The notes beneath the pieces were generated by a model. The model was not told where the DNA came from, ran no database searches, and saw only the letters and a list, made by a program, of their open reading frames with translations. Shown in pieces: positions 8,307 through 18,754 of a stretch of 64,000 bases of DNA. This stretch comes from Thiodiazotropha sp040791665 (GTDB lineage Bacteria; Pseudomonadota; Gammaproteobacteria; Chromatiales; Chromatiaceae), in assembly GCA_040791665.1 (NCBI GenBank), contig JBFNNX010000023.1, forward strand, positions 310,001-374,000, in the 5' to 3' direction. Within the stretch, counting starts at the first letter, position 1, and the number at the start of each line of letters is the position of its first letter. Position numbers and translations under genes: made by a program.

Positions 8307-8551
8307 CAGGTATTATCCTCTAAATTCAAACAGTTATCACTCACACACCTGGAGGGATGAGATGTACCCTTCCCACAAACTCGGCGGATTATAAAGTAAA
8401 TAGACCGCCATTGGCTATCAAAGACAATTATCAGTCGGGTTAGTTTACATTAAATCACAACACACTTTATGTCCTTGACAACAGCACGTCGACGATTATG
8501 TAGTCACAATAAATCACTTATTAATCAATTTGTTACAAAGATCTCTGTAAA

Positions 8552-9091
8552 TCAGTGAGCACCATCCTTGTCTGACAGATGGGCCAGATAAAGCGCCAAT
8601 CCAAGTAGCGCTATACCACCGGCAAACTGCAGGAGATCCATGGGTGTGGTGAAATCCATGCCCAGAGCAAACTCAAAATAGCGCACCACCAGAATCATCA
8701 TCACGACCTTCGCCAGCCGGCTTTTGAGGTCGTCCAGACTGGTGATCATCAACACATTGGAGGCACTCTCGGAGTTCTCAGCGTAATCGATTTTACTGAT
8801 AAACAGTTCATACAGGCCGAGGGAGAAGATCAATAGCACCGTGGCGAGCAGATAACCGTCCACGATCTCCACCACATGGGTAACGGTGGAGGATCGTAAA
8901 TCGACCCGCTGCTCCGCACTGAGGGAAGGGGAGGCATAGTCACCGAGGTGGGAGATCATGTAGACAGCGTCCACCGAGGCCATATAGAACATCGCAACGG
9001 CCGCAGCCATACTTGCCACAACGGCAGCCAAGACTACAAGTCGGCTGCTCCAGAGAATCTTTTCAAACTTTTTTTCCACAATCCACCACAC
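8552..9091 (-). CDS. YqhA/UPF0114 family inner-membrane protein
   Basis: 179 residues with about four membrane segments: near the N-terminus (LVVLAAVVASMAAAVAMFYM), in the middle (DGYLLATVLLIFSLGLYELF) and two at the C-terminus. The middle block followed by LYELFISKID and later SLDDLKSRLAKVV is characteristic of the YqhA family. Function is unknown. Confidence 0.82.
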   Translation of the reverse strand: MWWIVEKKFEKILWSSRLVVLAAVVASMAAAVAMFYMASVDAVYMISHLGDYASPSLSAEQRVDLRSSTVTHVVEIVDGYLLATVLLIFSLGLYELFISKIDYAENSESASNVLMITSLDDLKSRLAKVVMMILVVRYFEFALGMDFTTPMDLLQFAGGIALLGLALYLAHLSDKDGAH

Positions 9092-9249
9092 TCGGTTTGT
9101 CGTCGGACTATTATTCCCAGCTGCCGCCCAGACTCAAGTCTTTTCCCGCCGCCAATCCATCGGTAGGAGACACGAGCAGGCAACGCCACACTGGATCAAA
9201 ATCAGTGAAATGATATCATCAGCCTCTTTTTTTCCAGGACCATACCCCG

Positions 9250-12123
9250 ATGCCAGTTTTCTTACCCGGCCAACGCTGGATCAGTGATAGCGAATCCGAG
9301 CTGGGATTGGGCAGCATCGTTGAGTGCCAAGGACGCACAGTCTCCATCCATTTCCCCGCAGTTGGGGAGACCCGGGTCTACGCACAACAGGGGGCTCCCC
9401 TGACACGGGTCGCCTTTTCGCTCGGTGACAGGATTGAAAGCCGTGACGGCGACTCGCTGCTGGTCTCCCGCGTGATCGAGGATAACGGCTGTCTGACCTA
9501 TCTGGGAGAGGATCAGAACGGCAGGCAGATCTCCCTGTCAGAAGCGGACCTCAACGACTCACTGCGTATCGATCAACCTCAGCAGCGCCTTACCGCGGGC
9601 CAGATCGATCCACCCCACTGGTTCAATCTGCGCTATCACACCCTGCGCCAACTCGGGCGACATCTACAATCCCCCGTGCTGGGTCTGGGAGGACCCAGGA
9701 TCGATCTGATCCCTCATCAGTTGTACATCGCTCATGAAGTGGCCAACCGACCAAATCCACGGGTACTGCTGGCCGACGAGGTGGGGCTCGGCAAGACCAT
9801 CGAGGCCTGCCTGATACTGCATCATCAGCTCATGACAGGGCGCACAAGCCGAGCCCTGATCCTGGTACCGGATCCCCTGGTGCACCAATGGCTGGTGGAG
9901 CTGATGCGGCGTTTCAATCTCAGATTCCGCATCTTCGACGAGGAGACCTGCCAGGCCATCCAGGATTCCGGACAGGCTGACAATCCCTTCCATGCCGAAC
10001 AGCTGGTGCTCTGCAGCCTTGATCTGTTTCATCACAATACTCAACGCCTCAGCCAGGCACTGGATGGTGGTTGGGATATGCTGATTGTGGATGAAGCACA
10101 CCATCTGACCTGGTCTGCCGACGATCCCAGTGCCGAGTATCTGCTGGTTGAGGCCCTGGCACTCAAAACACCGGGGGTGCTGCTTCTGACTGCCACGCCG
10201 GAACAGTTGGGGCGGGCAGGACACTTCGCCCGCTTGCGACTGCTCGATCCGGATCGCTACTATGATTTGCAGGCCTTTCAGGAGGAAGAGCGCCACTACA
10301 AGCCTGTTGCGGAGGCGGTCGAGCAACTGCTCCGGCGCAACAGGATATCGAAGCAGGCGGCACAACAACTGTGGGATATCCTGGACGAGAGTGAACAACA
10401 GCCCCTCATGGCCCTGCTCGAAGAGAGCGATGCCGATGAGACGCAGCGGGATACAGCCAGGAAAACCCTGATTTCGATGCTACTCGATCGACACGGTACC
10501 GGCCGGGTGCTGTTTCGAAACACCCGCGCCGGTGTCAGCGGTTTTCCCAAGCGGGAGTTGCACAGCCACCCACTGCCCTTGCCTACGGAATATGAGGAAT
10601 CAGGGATACAAAGCGATACTCAAACAGAACTGCGCCTCACCCCCGAGCGTCTGTATGCCGATTGGGGACACCCCTCCTGGTGGCTTGTCGATCCCCGGGT
10701 TGCATGGGTAATCGAACAGTTGAGGCGACATGTTTCCAGGAAATACCTGCTGATTTGCGCCCACGCGGAAACAGCCATCGAGCTGCAGGAGGCTATCAGG
10801 GTACAGACCGGGATCGGTGCCGCGCTGTTTCACGAGCGGATGAGCATCATCGAGCGTGATCGATCTGCGGCCTGGTTCGCCGACCCGGAGGGAGCGAGAC
10901 TGATGATCTGCTCCGAGATCGGGAGCGAGGGTCGCAACTTTCAATTCGCCCATCACCTGATCCTCTTCGACCTCCCCCTCGATCCGGATCTGCTGGAACA
11001 ACGCATAGGCAGACTCGACCGGTTCGGCCAGAAAGAGACGGTTCAGATTCATCTCCCCTATCTGGAACCCGGCCCGCAATCGATACTGCTGCATTGGTAC
11101 CGGGATGGATTGGACGCCTTCAGCCACCCGGTGCCAGGCGCCCATGAACTCTACAAACAGCTCAGCCCGCTACTATGGGAATCACTGGAGGGTATTGGCG
11201 GGGAAGGCAATCCGGAACGTCTCCTGGAAGAGACGCGGCAACTCAGGATGGCGACCCAACGGCGTCTGCAGCAAGGCCGCGACCACCTGCTGGAGTTGGG
11301 CGCCTGCCGTGAGCCCACCGCCAGCTGGCTGGTCGAGCAGCTTCGGGAGCAGGACCGCTCCCCGCATCTGCGCGACTATCTCGAGCAGCTGTTCAACACT
11401 TACAACATCGACACAGAGGAGTTGGGTGCAGGCTTTATTCTGCGTCCCGGGGAACAGGTTATCGCGGGGCAGCTGCCAGGCCTGTCAAGCGAGGGGATGA
11501 CGGCGACCTACAGTCGCAGCGATGCCCTTGCCCATGAGGAGCGTCAACTGTTGACCTGGGAACATCCCCTGGTCAGCGGGGCTATGGAGCATGTCATCGG
11601 TCAGCAGACCGGAAACAGCACCGCTCTCGCCTGCAAGCACGCCAAACTGAAAGCGGGACAGCTTCTGTTGGAGTCCCTGTTCGTGGTCGAGTGTCTGGCT
11701 CCACGCAAACTGCATGTCGCCCGATTCCTGCCACCGACACTGATCCGCATCCTGCTCGATGCCAACGGCAAGCGATGGGATCAACTGATCGGTTGCGACG
11801 ATCTGCTGGAGAATGCCCGGGCCCTGGAGACACAGACCCTGCTACCGGTCATCGATAGCTACCGCCAACAAATAAGAGCAATGGTCGGGCAAACTGAAAC
11901 CGCAGCCCATCACAGCATGGAGCCACTAAAAAACAGTGCCGCTAACGGGATGATGGAGTACTACACGGAAGAGATACAGCGGATGATGGCACTCAGGAAA
12001 CACAACCCGGGAATACGCGAGGAGGAGATCCGCCTGATGCAGGATCAGGGCCTTGCACTACACAAGTATCTGCAGGCCACCAGGGTGCGTCTGGATGCAG
12101 TGCGCCTGATTGTCACATTGTGA
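9250..12123 (+). CDS. rapA: RNA polymerase-associated ATPase RapA (HepA)
   Basis: 957 residues, full length for the family. It begins MPVFLPGQRWISDSESELG, as in RapA, with two N-terminal Tudor-like segments to about residue 110. The SNF2/SWI2 ATPase core follows, with Walker A DEVGLGKT near 175-182 and DEAH at 281-284. The second helicase lobe contains GSEGRNFQFAHHLILFDLP and QRIGRLDRFGQ. RapA binds core RNA polymerase and helps recycle it after termination. It is monocistronic here. Confidence 0.95.
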   Translation: MPVFLPGQRWISDSESELGLGSIVECQGRTVSIHFPAVGETRVYAQQGAPLTRVAFSLGDRIESRDGDSLLVSRVIEDNGCLTYLGEDQNGRQISLSEADLNDSLRIDQPQQRLTAGQIDPPHWFNLRYHTLRQLGRHLQSPVLGLGGPRIDLIPHQLYIAHEVANRPNPRVLLADEVGLGKTIEACLILHHQLMTGRTSRALILVPDPLVHQWLVELMRRFNLRFRIFDEETCQAIQDSGQADNPFHAEQLVLCSLDLFHHNTQRLSQALDGGWDMLIVDEAHHLTWSADDPSAEYLLVEALALKTPGVLLLTATPEQLGRAGHFARLRLLDPDRYYDLQAFQEEERHYKPVAEAVEQLLRRNRISKQAAQQLWDILDESEQQPLMALLEESDADETQRDTARKTLISMLLDRHGTGRVLFRNTRAGVSGFPKRELHSHPLPLPTEYEESGIQSDTQTELRLTPERLYADWGHPSWWLVDPRVAWVIEQLRRHVSRKYLLICAHAETAIELQEAIRVQTGIGAALFHERMSIIERDRSAAWFADPEGARLMICSEIGSEGRNFQFAHHLILFDLPLDPDLLEQRIGRLDRFGQKETVQIHLPYLEPGPQSILLHWYRDGLDAFSHPVPGAHELYKQLSPLLWESLEGIGGEGNPERLLEETRQLRMATQRRLQQGRDHLLELGACREPTASWLVEQLREQDRSPHLRDYLEQLFNTYNIDTEELGAGFILRPGEQVIAGQLPGLSSEGMTATYSRSDALAHEERQLLTWEHPLVSGAMEHVIGQQTGNSTALACKHAKLKAGQLLLESLFVVECLAPRKLHVARFLPPTLIRILLDANGKRWDQLIGCDDLLENARALETQTLLPVIDSYRQQIRAMVGQTETAAHHSMEPLKNSAANGMMEYYTEEIQRMMALRKHNPGIREEEIRLMQDQGLALHKYLQATRVRLDAVRLIVTL

Positions 12124-12217
12124 CCCGAAACTGTTTACCTAAAAGGCTACCCGATTACCCATCATGCTCAACTATCTGCTTTAGCCTACATCACCGTCAC
12201 TGAGGGCGCTGTGAATG

Positions 12218-12460
12218 CAAGCCGCAAATACTCGCAAAATAGTTCTAAGTCCGCGAATAAACGCAAATCCATCTATTAACTCTCCAACAAAGTTGATTGG
12301 ATGGACCCAATACTACAGCATGTGCAACACCTTTTCCGATTGAGTGTGCCGCGAGACCAATGATGACTGTCTCACCTAAGCTTTTGGATTAAACCGCTAA
12401 GATTGTGTCTATTCGCGTATATTTGCGGACAATTCATATTATGCGTCAATTTGCGGCTTG
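12218..12460. repeat. 243-bp non-coding element with about 50-bp imperfect terminal inverted repeats
   Basis: The outer 12 bp, CAAGCCGCAAAT at 12218-12229, recur perfectly inverted at 12449-12460. An inner 20-bp block at 12249-12268 (containing GCGAATAAACGCAAAT) recurs inverted at 12411-12430 with 17 of 20 matches. The arms align over about 50 bp, leaving a central region of about 140 bp with no ORF. This is the shape of a MITE or a large hairpin. It fills most of the 455-bp gap between rapA and the next gene; I see nothing else there. Confidence 0.7.
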
Positions 12461-12578
12461 TTCGTAAAGATCACGATCACCTGATCGGCGGCTGAGTATC
12501 GTGAGTAATCAGATAACTGAATAAAGTGGACAGCGTAGAAGGACCATAAGAGAAGCAATAGTTGTGTGCTGAACCCGC

Positions 12579-14741
12579 CTACTCGAAGAGTTTCTCGATG
12601 GGGTATGGCCGGCAGATGCCATAGCCCTGGGCGTAATCGATTCCGATATCTTTCAGGCGATGCAAAACGCTGTCGTTTTCCACAAACTCCGCGATGGTCT
12701 CCAATCCCATGATATGCCCGATCCGGTTGATAGCATCCACCATCGAATCATCGATTAGGTTATCGAGCATCTCTTTGACGAAGGTACCGTCAATCTTCAG
12801 GTATTCCACCGGCAGGTGCTTGAGATAACTGAACGATGAGAGACCGCTGCCGAAGTCGTCCAGGGCGAATTCGCAGCCGAAACGCTGCAGCGTCCGCATG
12901 AAGTGCTCGGCTGAGGTCAGATTGGATATTGCCGCGGTTTCGGTGACTTCGAAGCAGAGCATTCCCTTCGGAATGTCATAGCGCTTGATTCTGTTTACAA
13001 TCATCTGCAGGACATCTTCGTCACACAAAGAGTGTCCCGACAAATTGATAAAGTAACGCCCTCCCCTAGCGAGACACGCCTCCCGGTTGTCCACCATATA
13101 GCGTATCAGTCGATCGATCACCCAACGGTCCACGTTCGGCATCAGGCCAAATCTCTCCGCCGCCGGTATAAAGGCCCCGGGCAGGATCAATTCACCCGAC
13201 TCATCCAACATGCGTATCAATACTTCCACATGCTCTGATGCATTGTTGCTGTTGATCGATTTAATGGGCTGCACATAGAGCGTGAAGCGGTCCTCGTCCA
13301 GCGCACTGCGTATATGGGTTACCCATTTCGCCTCACCGTGTCGCCGGGCGGCAGAACTCCCAAGCGGATCGTAGATATGGATTTTGTTCCTGCCCTCCTC
13401 CTTGGCGGAAAAGCAGGCTGAATCAGCCAAACTCAGAATCTGTTCCAGATTATTGCTCTGATTGTCGATGGGCACCATGCCGATACTGACACTTTGCGAG
13501 AAGCTTTTATCTCCATAGACAAAGCGAAATCCCTGGATCGAACGGCGAATGCTATCCGCGATACGTTCAGCCGCCTCGACAGAACACTGGGACAACAGTA
13601 TGCCGAACTCATCTCCGCCCAATCTGGCCACCAGATCGCTGTTGCGGATGGAGCGTTTTATCAGACTGGCCAGTTGACGCAGCAGTTCATCCCCCGCGGC
13701 ATGACCGCAGTTATCATTGACGATCTTGAAGCGGTCAATATCAAGATAGAGCAGGCAATGCATGCACTCCTCTACCGCGGGCCGTTCCAATAAACTTGTC
13801 AATTGACGGTCAAATTCGGTTCGATTGTAGAGCCGCGTCACCGGATCGTGGCTTGATTGCCAGCTCAATTGCGCCGCCAGCTTTCTTGATTGGCTGGTGT
13901 CTTTGAAAACCAGCACAATACTCTCCAGATTGCCCGCTTCATCCTTGAGACTGGTAATCGACTGCTGCACCGGCAGACTCGGGCCTTCCTTGTGCTTCAA
14001 TACCAGCTGCGCTCCTTCGCAGTCGATAATCCTTTCAAACGGAAGCGGATCCTTATCCATAACCGATTCATCGAAGAGCCGGTATACCTCAGTCAATCGG
14101 CGTCCCACCATCTGCCGGCTGGAGTAGCCAGTCATCCCTTCCGCAGCCAGATTGGCAAATTCGATCCTACCCGCCGCATCGAGCAGAATAACCGCATCTT
14201 CCACCGATGAGAGCATTGCCCAAGTCCGCTGTTCCGCCATGGTGTTGGTAGCCAGCTTCTCGTCCTGGAGCAGGCTCGAGTCGATTTCGCTGATCTGCGC
14301 CAGACAGTAACCCGGATGCATCATCAGTGGCTTGACGCTGACCCGAATAAAACGCTTTTCATCGACTCTGAACAGATGACGGCTACCGGTAAGGGAGAAA
14401 TAGGTCTGCAACGATCCGTCGGACTGGGTTGCCTGCGCAGCAGTGAGCACCATTTTAGAGAAGCGGGGTCCTGCCAGCTGTGGGATAAGCTCTTCAAGCG
14501 GCTCTGATAGCGCCTCTTGGTCCGTCTTTCCGGTAATGTCAGATAGATGCCGATTCCAGGCGAACACCCGTCGATCGGCGTTTATGAGACAGAGTCCGAC
14601 ATCACAAGCGTCGATCACTTCCTGCAGCTGCACCAGATCGCTCCGGTTGAAAACCCCTGCCTGCAGCGCCTCTATTGACCCCATTCCCTGCACGACTTTA
14701 CCTCTCGTAACACACTTTATATCGTTGTCATCAATATTCAA
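12579..14741 (-). CDS. PAS-PAS-GGDEF-EAL c-di-GMP signalling protein
   Basis: 720 residues if read from the TTG at 14741. A GTG at 14693 with AGAGG 7 nt upstream, or an ATG at 14684, is more likely the true start. Two PAS domains (residues about 30-150 and 170-290, the latter with WAMLSSVEDAVILLDAAGRI) precede GGDEF (ARLGGDEFGIL, with I-site RNSD) and EAL. The EAL signature is written EVLIR, but metal and catalytic residues appear intact (CFEVTE, DDFGSG, EYLKIDG, ETIAEFVEN). Both synthesis and hydrolysis of c-di-GMP are therefore possible. There is no membrane segment. Confidence 0.9.
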   Translation of the reverse strand: MNIDDNDIKCVTRGKVVQGMGSIEALQAGVFNRSDLVQLQEVIDACDVGLCLINADRRVFAWNRHLSDITGKTDQEALSEPLEELIPQLAGPRFSKMVLTAAQATQSDGSLQTYFSLTGSRHLFRVDEKRFIRVSVKPLMMHPGYCLAQISEIDSSLLQDEKLATNTMAEQRTWAMLSSVEDAVILLDAAGRIEFANLAAEGMTGYSSRQMVGRRLTEVYRLFDESVMDKDPLPFERIIDCEGAQLVLKHKEGPSLPVQQSITSLKDEAGNLESIVLVFKDTSQSRKLAAQLSWQSSHDPVTRLYNRTEFDRQLTSLLERPAVEECMHCLLYLDIDRFKIVNDNCGHAAGDELLRQLASLIKRSIRNSDLVARLGGDEFGILLSQCSVEAAERIADSIRRSIQGFRFVYGDKSFSQSVSIGMVPIDNQSNNLEQILSLADSACFSAKEEGRNKIHIYDPLGSSAARRHGEAKWVTHIRSALDEDRFTLYVQPIKSINSNNASEHVEVLIRMLDESGELILPGAFIPAAERFGLMPNVDRWVIDRLIRYMVDNREACLARGGRYFINLSGHSLCDEDVLQMIVNRIKRYDIPKGMLCFEVTETAAISNLTSAEHFMRTLQRFGCEFALDDFGSGLSSFSYLKHLPVEYLKIDGTFVKEMLDNLIDDSMVDAINRIGHIMGLETIAEFVENDSVLHRLKDIGIDYAQGYGICRPYPIEKLFE

Positions 14742-14970
14742 TGAGATATGCAGCGGCCGAGTCTTTCAGCGCCTGATCATCGTTTCCTGCAACTATCCAC
14801 CGTTTCCAGGCGGTGAATCACGATCGCAAGCGTCAGGTCATTATCCTTTTTATCCCGCATACGGAGACCTGCCCGCAAGCAGGTTGACATCTTATTGGAT
14901 CGGCCGGCCCATACCGGAACTTTAATCCACGATGGCACAGCCAGGGTTCAGAGGAGCGAACGACAGAAGC

Positions 14971-15660
14971 TTAAAACAGTCCAATTTCATCACGCGTCAA
15001 AGGTCGATATGCGCCTGGCAAGAGGGACCGATCCAATGACACTCCTCCAATCGCCAGCCGGTGCAACGCCACAACGCGATTTCCCAACGCCGCAAACATA
15101 CGCTTCACCTGGTGATATCGGCCTTCGCTGATAGTCAGGCGCAACTCATGCTCCGAAACCCTTTCAATCGTTGCCGGTTTCGTGGGTTTGCTCTCACCCT
15201 TGAGCAGCAAACCAGCACCCACGCGTGAGGCCTGTCCGGCCTTTAGCGGTTCGGCGAGTGTGACATGGTAGGTCTTGGGGCAGTTGTTGGAGGGTGCGGT
15301 GATTCGATGCGACCATTGACCATCGTCGGTTACCAGCACCAGACCCGAACTATCGATATCGAGCCGTCCGGCGATGTGCAGCGCACCCCGTTTAGGCACA
15401 TCAAACAGATCCAATACCGTTCTCTGACTGAGATCGCGGGTGGCGCAAACCACGCCCAGGGGTTTGTTCAGCATGAAATAGCGAGGCAATGGCGGTGGCA
15501 GCAGGCACTCATCGAGGGTCACCTCGGCGTGTACATCCACCTGGCTGGCGGGGTGCGTGACCGTTGCACCGCCCACGCCGACCCTGCCATCCCGGATGAT
15601 GTTGCGCGCCTGGGATCTGGTCAGATCGGTGGTTTGACAAAGATAGCGATCAAGCCTCAT
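14971..15660 (-). CDS. rsuA: 16S rRNA pseudouridine(516) synthase RsuA
   Basis: 229 residues. An N-terminal S4 RNA-binding domain (MRLDRYLCQTTDLTRSQARN) is followed by the synthase domain with catalytic Asp in AGRLDIDSSGLVLVTDDG, plus HRITAPSNNCPKTYHV and EGRYHQVKRMFAALGNRV, the pattern of RsuA rather than RluB/E. It makes pseudouridine in 16S rRNA. Its start overlaps the thiC stop by 4 bp, so it is read through from thiC and falls under the TPP riboswitch. Confidence 0.9.
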   Translation of the reverse strand: MRLDRYLCQTTDLTRSQARNIIRDGRVGVGGATVTHPASQVDVHAEVTLDECLLPPPLPRYFMLNKPLGVVCATRDLSQRTVLDLFDVPKRGALHIAGRLDIDSSGLVLVTDDGQWSHRITAPSNNCPKTYHVTLAEPLKAGQASRVGAGLLLKGESKPTKPATIERVSEHELRLTISEGRYHQVKRMFAALGNRVVALHRLAIGGVSLDRSLLPGAYRPLTRDEIGLF

Positions 15661-17546
15661 AACTCCTTGTAGATCTCGCCACCCTGGTGTTTGAATTCAA
15701 CCGCCTTCTCCTGCATACCCTGCTGCAGAGCCTGATCCTCGCTGACCCCTTGGGAGCGGGCATATTCCCTCACATCCTGGGTGATCTTCATGGAACAGAA
15801 ATGGGGACCGCACATGGAACAGAAATGGGCTACCTTATGGGCCTGGTGGGGAAGTGTCTCATCATGAAACGCCATCGCCTTCTCAGGATCGAGGCTGAGG
15901 GCAAACTGATCGTTCCAGCGAAACTCGAATCGCGCCTTGGACATGGCGTTGTCCCGCAACTGGGCACCGGGAAAGCCTTTAGCCAGATCCGCCGCATGGG
16001 CGGCGACCTTGTAGGTAATGATCCCTTCGCGCACATCCTCCTTGTTGGGCAACCCCAAGTGCTCCTTGGGTGTCACATAGCAGAGCATGGCAGTGCCGTA
16101 CCAGCCGATTTGCGCGGCGCCTATGCCGGAACTGAAATGGTCGTAACCGGGGGAGATATCGGTGACCAGGGGACCCAGTGTGTAGAAGGGCGCCTCGAAA
16201 CAGTCCTGCAGCTCTTTGTCCATGTTCTCCCTGATCATCTGCATCGGCACATGACCCGGGCCCTCGATCATTACCTGTACGTCGTGCTCCCAGGCGATCT
16301 TGGTCAGTTCACCCAAGGTCTCCAGTTCACCGAACTGGGCAGCGTCGTTGGCATCGGCCAGACAACCGGGACGCAGGCCGTCACCCAGGGAGAAGGCCAC
16401 GTCATAGGCCTTCATGATCTCGCATAGTTCCTCGAAGTGGGTATAGAGGAAGTTTTCCCGGTGGTGGGCCAGGCACCATTTGGCCAGGATCGAACCACCA
16501 CGGGAGACGATACCGGTAACGCGTTCGGCGGTCAGGGGGATATAGCGCAGCAGCACGCCGGCATGGATGGTGAAGTAATCGACCCCCTGCTCCGCCTGCT
16601 CGATGAGGGTATCGCGCATGATCTCCCAGCTCAGCTCCTCGGCCTTACCGTTGACCTTCTCCAGGGCCTGATAGATGGGCACGGTGCCGATGGGCATGGG
16701 GGCATTCCGTAATATCCACTCCCTGGTCTCGTGGATGTTGTCGCCTGTGGAGAGATCCATCAGGGTATCGCCGCCCCAGCGGGCCGACCAGGCCATCTTC
16801 TCCACCTCCTCCTCTATGGATGAGGTAATGGCGCTGTTGCCGATATTGGTGTTGATCTTGACCCGGAAGTTGCGGCCGATGATCATCGGCTCGAGCTCGG
16901 GATGGTTGATATTGGCGGGTATGATGGCCCTTCCGGCCGCCACTTCAGCGCGCACGAACTCAGCAGTGATCTCATCGGGGATACGGGCGCCGAAGGTCTC
17001 GCCCTGATGTTGACGCAGCAGTTTCAAGTAGCGGGGATCAGCGCGCAGCTCCCGCAGACGACAATTTTCGCGGATAGCCGCGAACTCCATCTCCGGTGTA
17101 ATGATTCCCTGGCGGGCATAGTGCATCTGGGTCACATTTTTCCCAGGTTTCGCCCGGCGCGGCGCATGCACATGCTCGAAACGAAGATGGGCAAGCGCGG
17201 GGTCGTTCTGCCGTGCCCGGCCATATTCCGAACTGGGACCGTCAAGCAATTCGCTGTCGCCGCGCTCCTGAATCCAGCCGGAGCGCAGATCGGGCATCCC
17301 TTTGAGCAGATCTATCTGGTGGGCAGGATCGGTGAAGGGGCCTGAGGTATCGTAAACAGGGATCGGCGGATTCTCCTCCGCCCCAAAACTGGCAGCGGTA
17401 GGTTCCTGGCTGATTTCCCGCATCGGTACGCGAATGTCCGGACGGGAACCATCGACATAGATTTTGCGAGATTTGTAGAAGGGGCCGGTCACCGCTTCGG
17501 AAAGCGTGATGGTCTTTTCGATGAAATCTTCAGGGATTGTGCTCAT
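15657..17546 (-). CDS. thiC: Phosphomethylpyrimidine synthase ThiC
   Basis: 629 residues, full length. ThiC converts aminoimidazole ribotide to HMP phosphate, a radical-SAM step of thiamine synthesis. The C-terminal 4Fe-4S motif CSMCGPHFCSM (CxxCxxxxC) is present, along with TMVSIMRG-type substrate motifs further in, such as DYFTIHAGVLLRYIP and MIEGPGHVPM. A TPP riboswitch lies directly upstream. rsuA follows with a 4-bp overlap. Confidence 0.97.
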   Translation of the reverse strand: MSTIPEDFIEKTITLSEAVTGPFYKSRKIYVDGSRPDIRVPMREISQEPTAASFGAEENPPIPVYDTSGPFTDPAHQIDLLKGMPDLRSGWIQERGDSELLDGPSSEYGRARQNDPALAHLRFEHVHAPRRAKPGKNVTQMHYARQGIITPEMEFAAIRENCRLRELRADPRYLKLLRQHQGETFGARIPDEITAEFVRAEVAAGRAIIPANINHPELEPMIIGRNFRVKINTNIGNSAITSSIEEEVEKMAWSARWGGDTLMDLSTGDNIHETREWILRNAPMPIGTVPIYQALEKVNGKAEELSWEIMRDTLIEQAEQGVDYFTIHAGVLLRYIPLTAERVTGIVSRGGSILAKWCLAHHRENFLYTHFEELCEIMKAYDVAFSLGDGLRPGCLADANDAAQFGELETLGELTKIAWEHDVQVMIEGPGHVPMQMIRENMDKELQDCFEAPFYTLGPLVTDISPGYDHFSSGIGAAQIGWYGTAMLCYVTPKEHLGLPNKEDVREGIITYKVAAHAADLAKGFPGAQLRDNAMSKARFEFRWNDQFALSLDPEKAMAFHDETLPHQAHKVAHFCSMCGPHFCSMKITQDVREYARSQGVSEDQALQQGMQEKAVEFKHQGGEIYKEL

Positions 17547-17596
17547 GCTTGAAACCTCGCTGCGGCAGAGGCGAAGATGAGCCCGGTCAGGTTTCA

Positions 17597-17680
17597 GCTT
17601 CCCTCCGCCGGTATTAACCGGATCAGGTATTAAGGGTCTTTCTCAGCCCACGACGGCCACCCGCCATGAGCACCCCCAGC
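17597..17680 (-). promoter_or_regulatory. TPP (thi-box) riboswitch
   Basis: On the minus strand the conserved thi-box pieces appear in order: GGGGTGC, GGCTGAGA, GACCCTT, then ACCTGATCCGGTTAATACCG and CGGAGGGAAGC. The segment between the first two pieces gives an extra stem. It ends about 50 nt before the thiC start, consistent with control by thiamine pyrophosphate. The rest of the thiC upstream gap, 17709-18014, holds nothing I can support. Confidence 0.95.
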
Positions 17681-18014
17681 CTGCCAATCAGAGCAGTATA
17701 ACCCGATTTCACAACGGTGAACCAAGATTAATCGGAGGGTGGTTCGGCAGACCGCAGGTAGCGATGGCGGCAAGCATTGCATGCCAGCCGACCTCGTAAC
17801 AAAATAAGCTTAAAAAACAATATGTTAGCGTCGCAAATAATGCCAGCCTTTCAACCCGAAGGGCAAAGGCCTGTATCGAAATACCCCAAAGATTGACGGC
17901 GTCTATGCCGTTTGTCCGGATGAATTCAGTGAGGAGAATCTTGCCCGGAGGGAACAAAATACGTAGTCTTATTCCTCTGCCGCATTAAACCATATTAATG
18001 ACCAGGATATTTAC

Positions 18015-18683
18015 ATGATGGCAAGCAGCTTCGAGAAAGCACGATTCAACATGGTGGAACAGCAGATCCGCCCCTGGGAAGTACTCGATCCGCGCGTACT
18101 CTCGTTAATGGAATCCCTTCCACGGGAGCATTTTGTTCCGGAATCCTACGTGGACCTGGCATATGCCGATATTGAGGTCCCCATCGGACAGGGGCAGCAT
18201 ATGATGTTTCCCCGAATCGAAGCCAAATTGATGCAGGCCCTGGCAATCCAGCCGACGGACAAGGTATTGGAAGTGGGCACCGGCAGCGGTTATCTCACAG
18301 CCTGTCTGGCAAACCTGGCTCAAGAGGTCGTCTCTATCGATTTGCACAACGAATTTATCGAACAAGCCAAACAGAAACTCGAACAACAGGGCATTCGTAA
18401 CGCAACTCTGAAAACCGGAGACGCCCTTGCCGATCCGCTGGAGGAGGGGTCTTTTGATGCGATAGCCGTCACCGGCTCCCTGCCCACCAGCCAACAAGCA
18501 GAAATCTTCAGGCAACAACTGAACGTCGGCGGACGACTGTTTGTAGTCATCGGCACTGCGCCGGTGATGGAATGCATGCTGATCACCCGGCATACCGACA
18601 AGATCTTTCAGGAAGAGAGCATCTTGGAGACGGAGTTGGCGCCTTTGATCAATGCCCCGGCACCCGTAGAGTTTGAGTTTTAA
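18015..18683 (+). CDS. Protein-L-isoaspartate O-methyltransferase family protein
   Basis: 222 residues. It begins FEKARFNMVEQQIRPWEVLDPRVL and carries PREHFVPESY. The SAM-binding motif is VLEVGTGSGYLTACLA. This subgroup is often found upstream of tolC in gammaproteobacteria, but no tolC is nearby here. True isoaspartyl repair activity is uncertain for the subgroup. Confidence 0.85.
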   Translation: MMASSFEKARFNMVEQQIRPWEVLDPRVLSLMESLPREHFVPESYVDLAYADIEVPIGQGQHMMFPRIEAKLMQALAIQPTDKVLEVGTGSGYLTACLANLAQEVVSIDLHNEFIEQAKQKLEQQGIRNATLKTGDALADPLEEGSFDAIAVTGSLPTSQQAEIFRQQLNVGGRLFVVIGTAPVMECMLITRHTDKIFQEESILETELAPLINAPAPVEFEF

Positions 18684-18754
18684 TCATCTAGCCTGTTGCT
18701 GCTCCCCGGTTAAATTTCGCAGCACAGCGAATAACTATAAAAGTGAGGGAGATC

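Noticed and set aside
17709..17957. 82-codon minus-strand frame
   Set aside because: No ribosome site or family likeness; probably chance.
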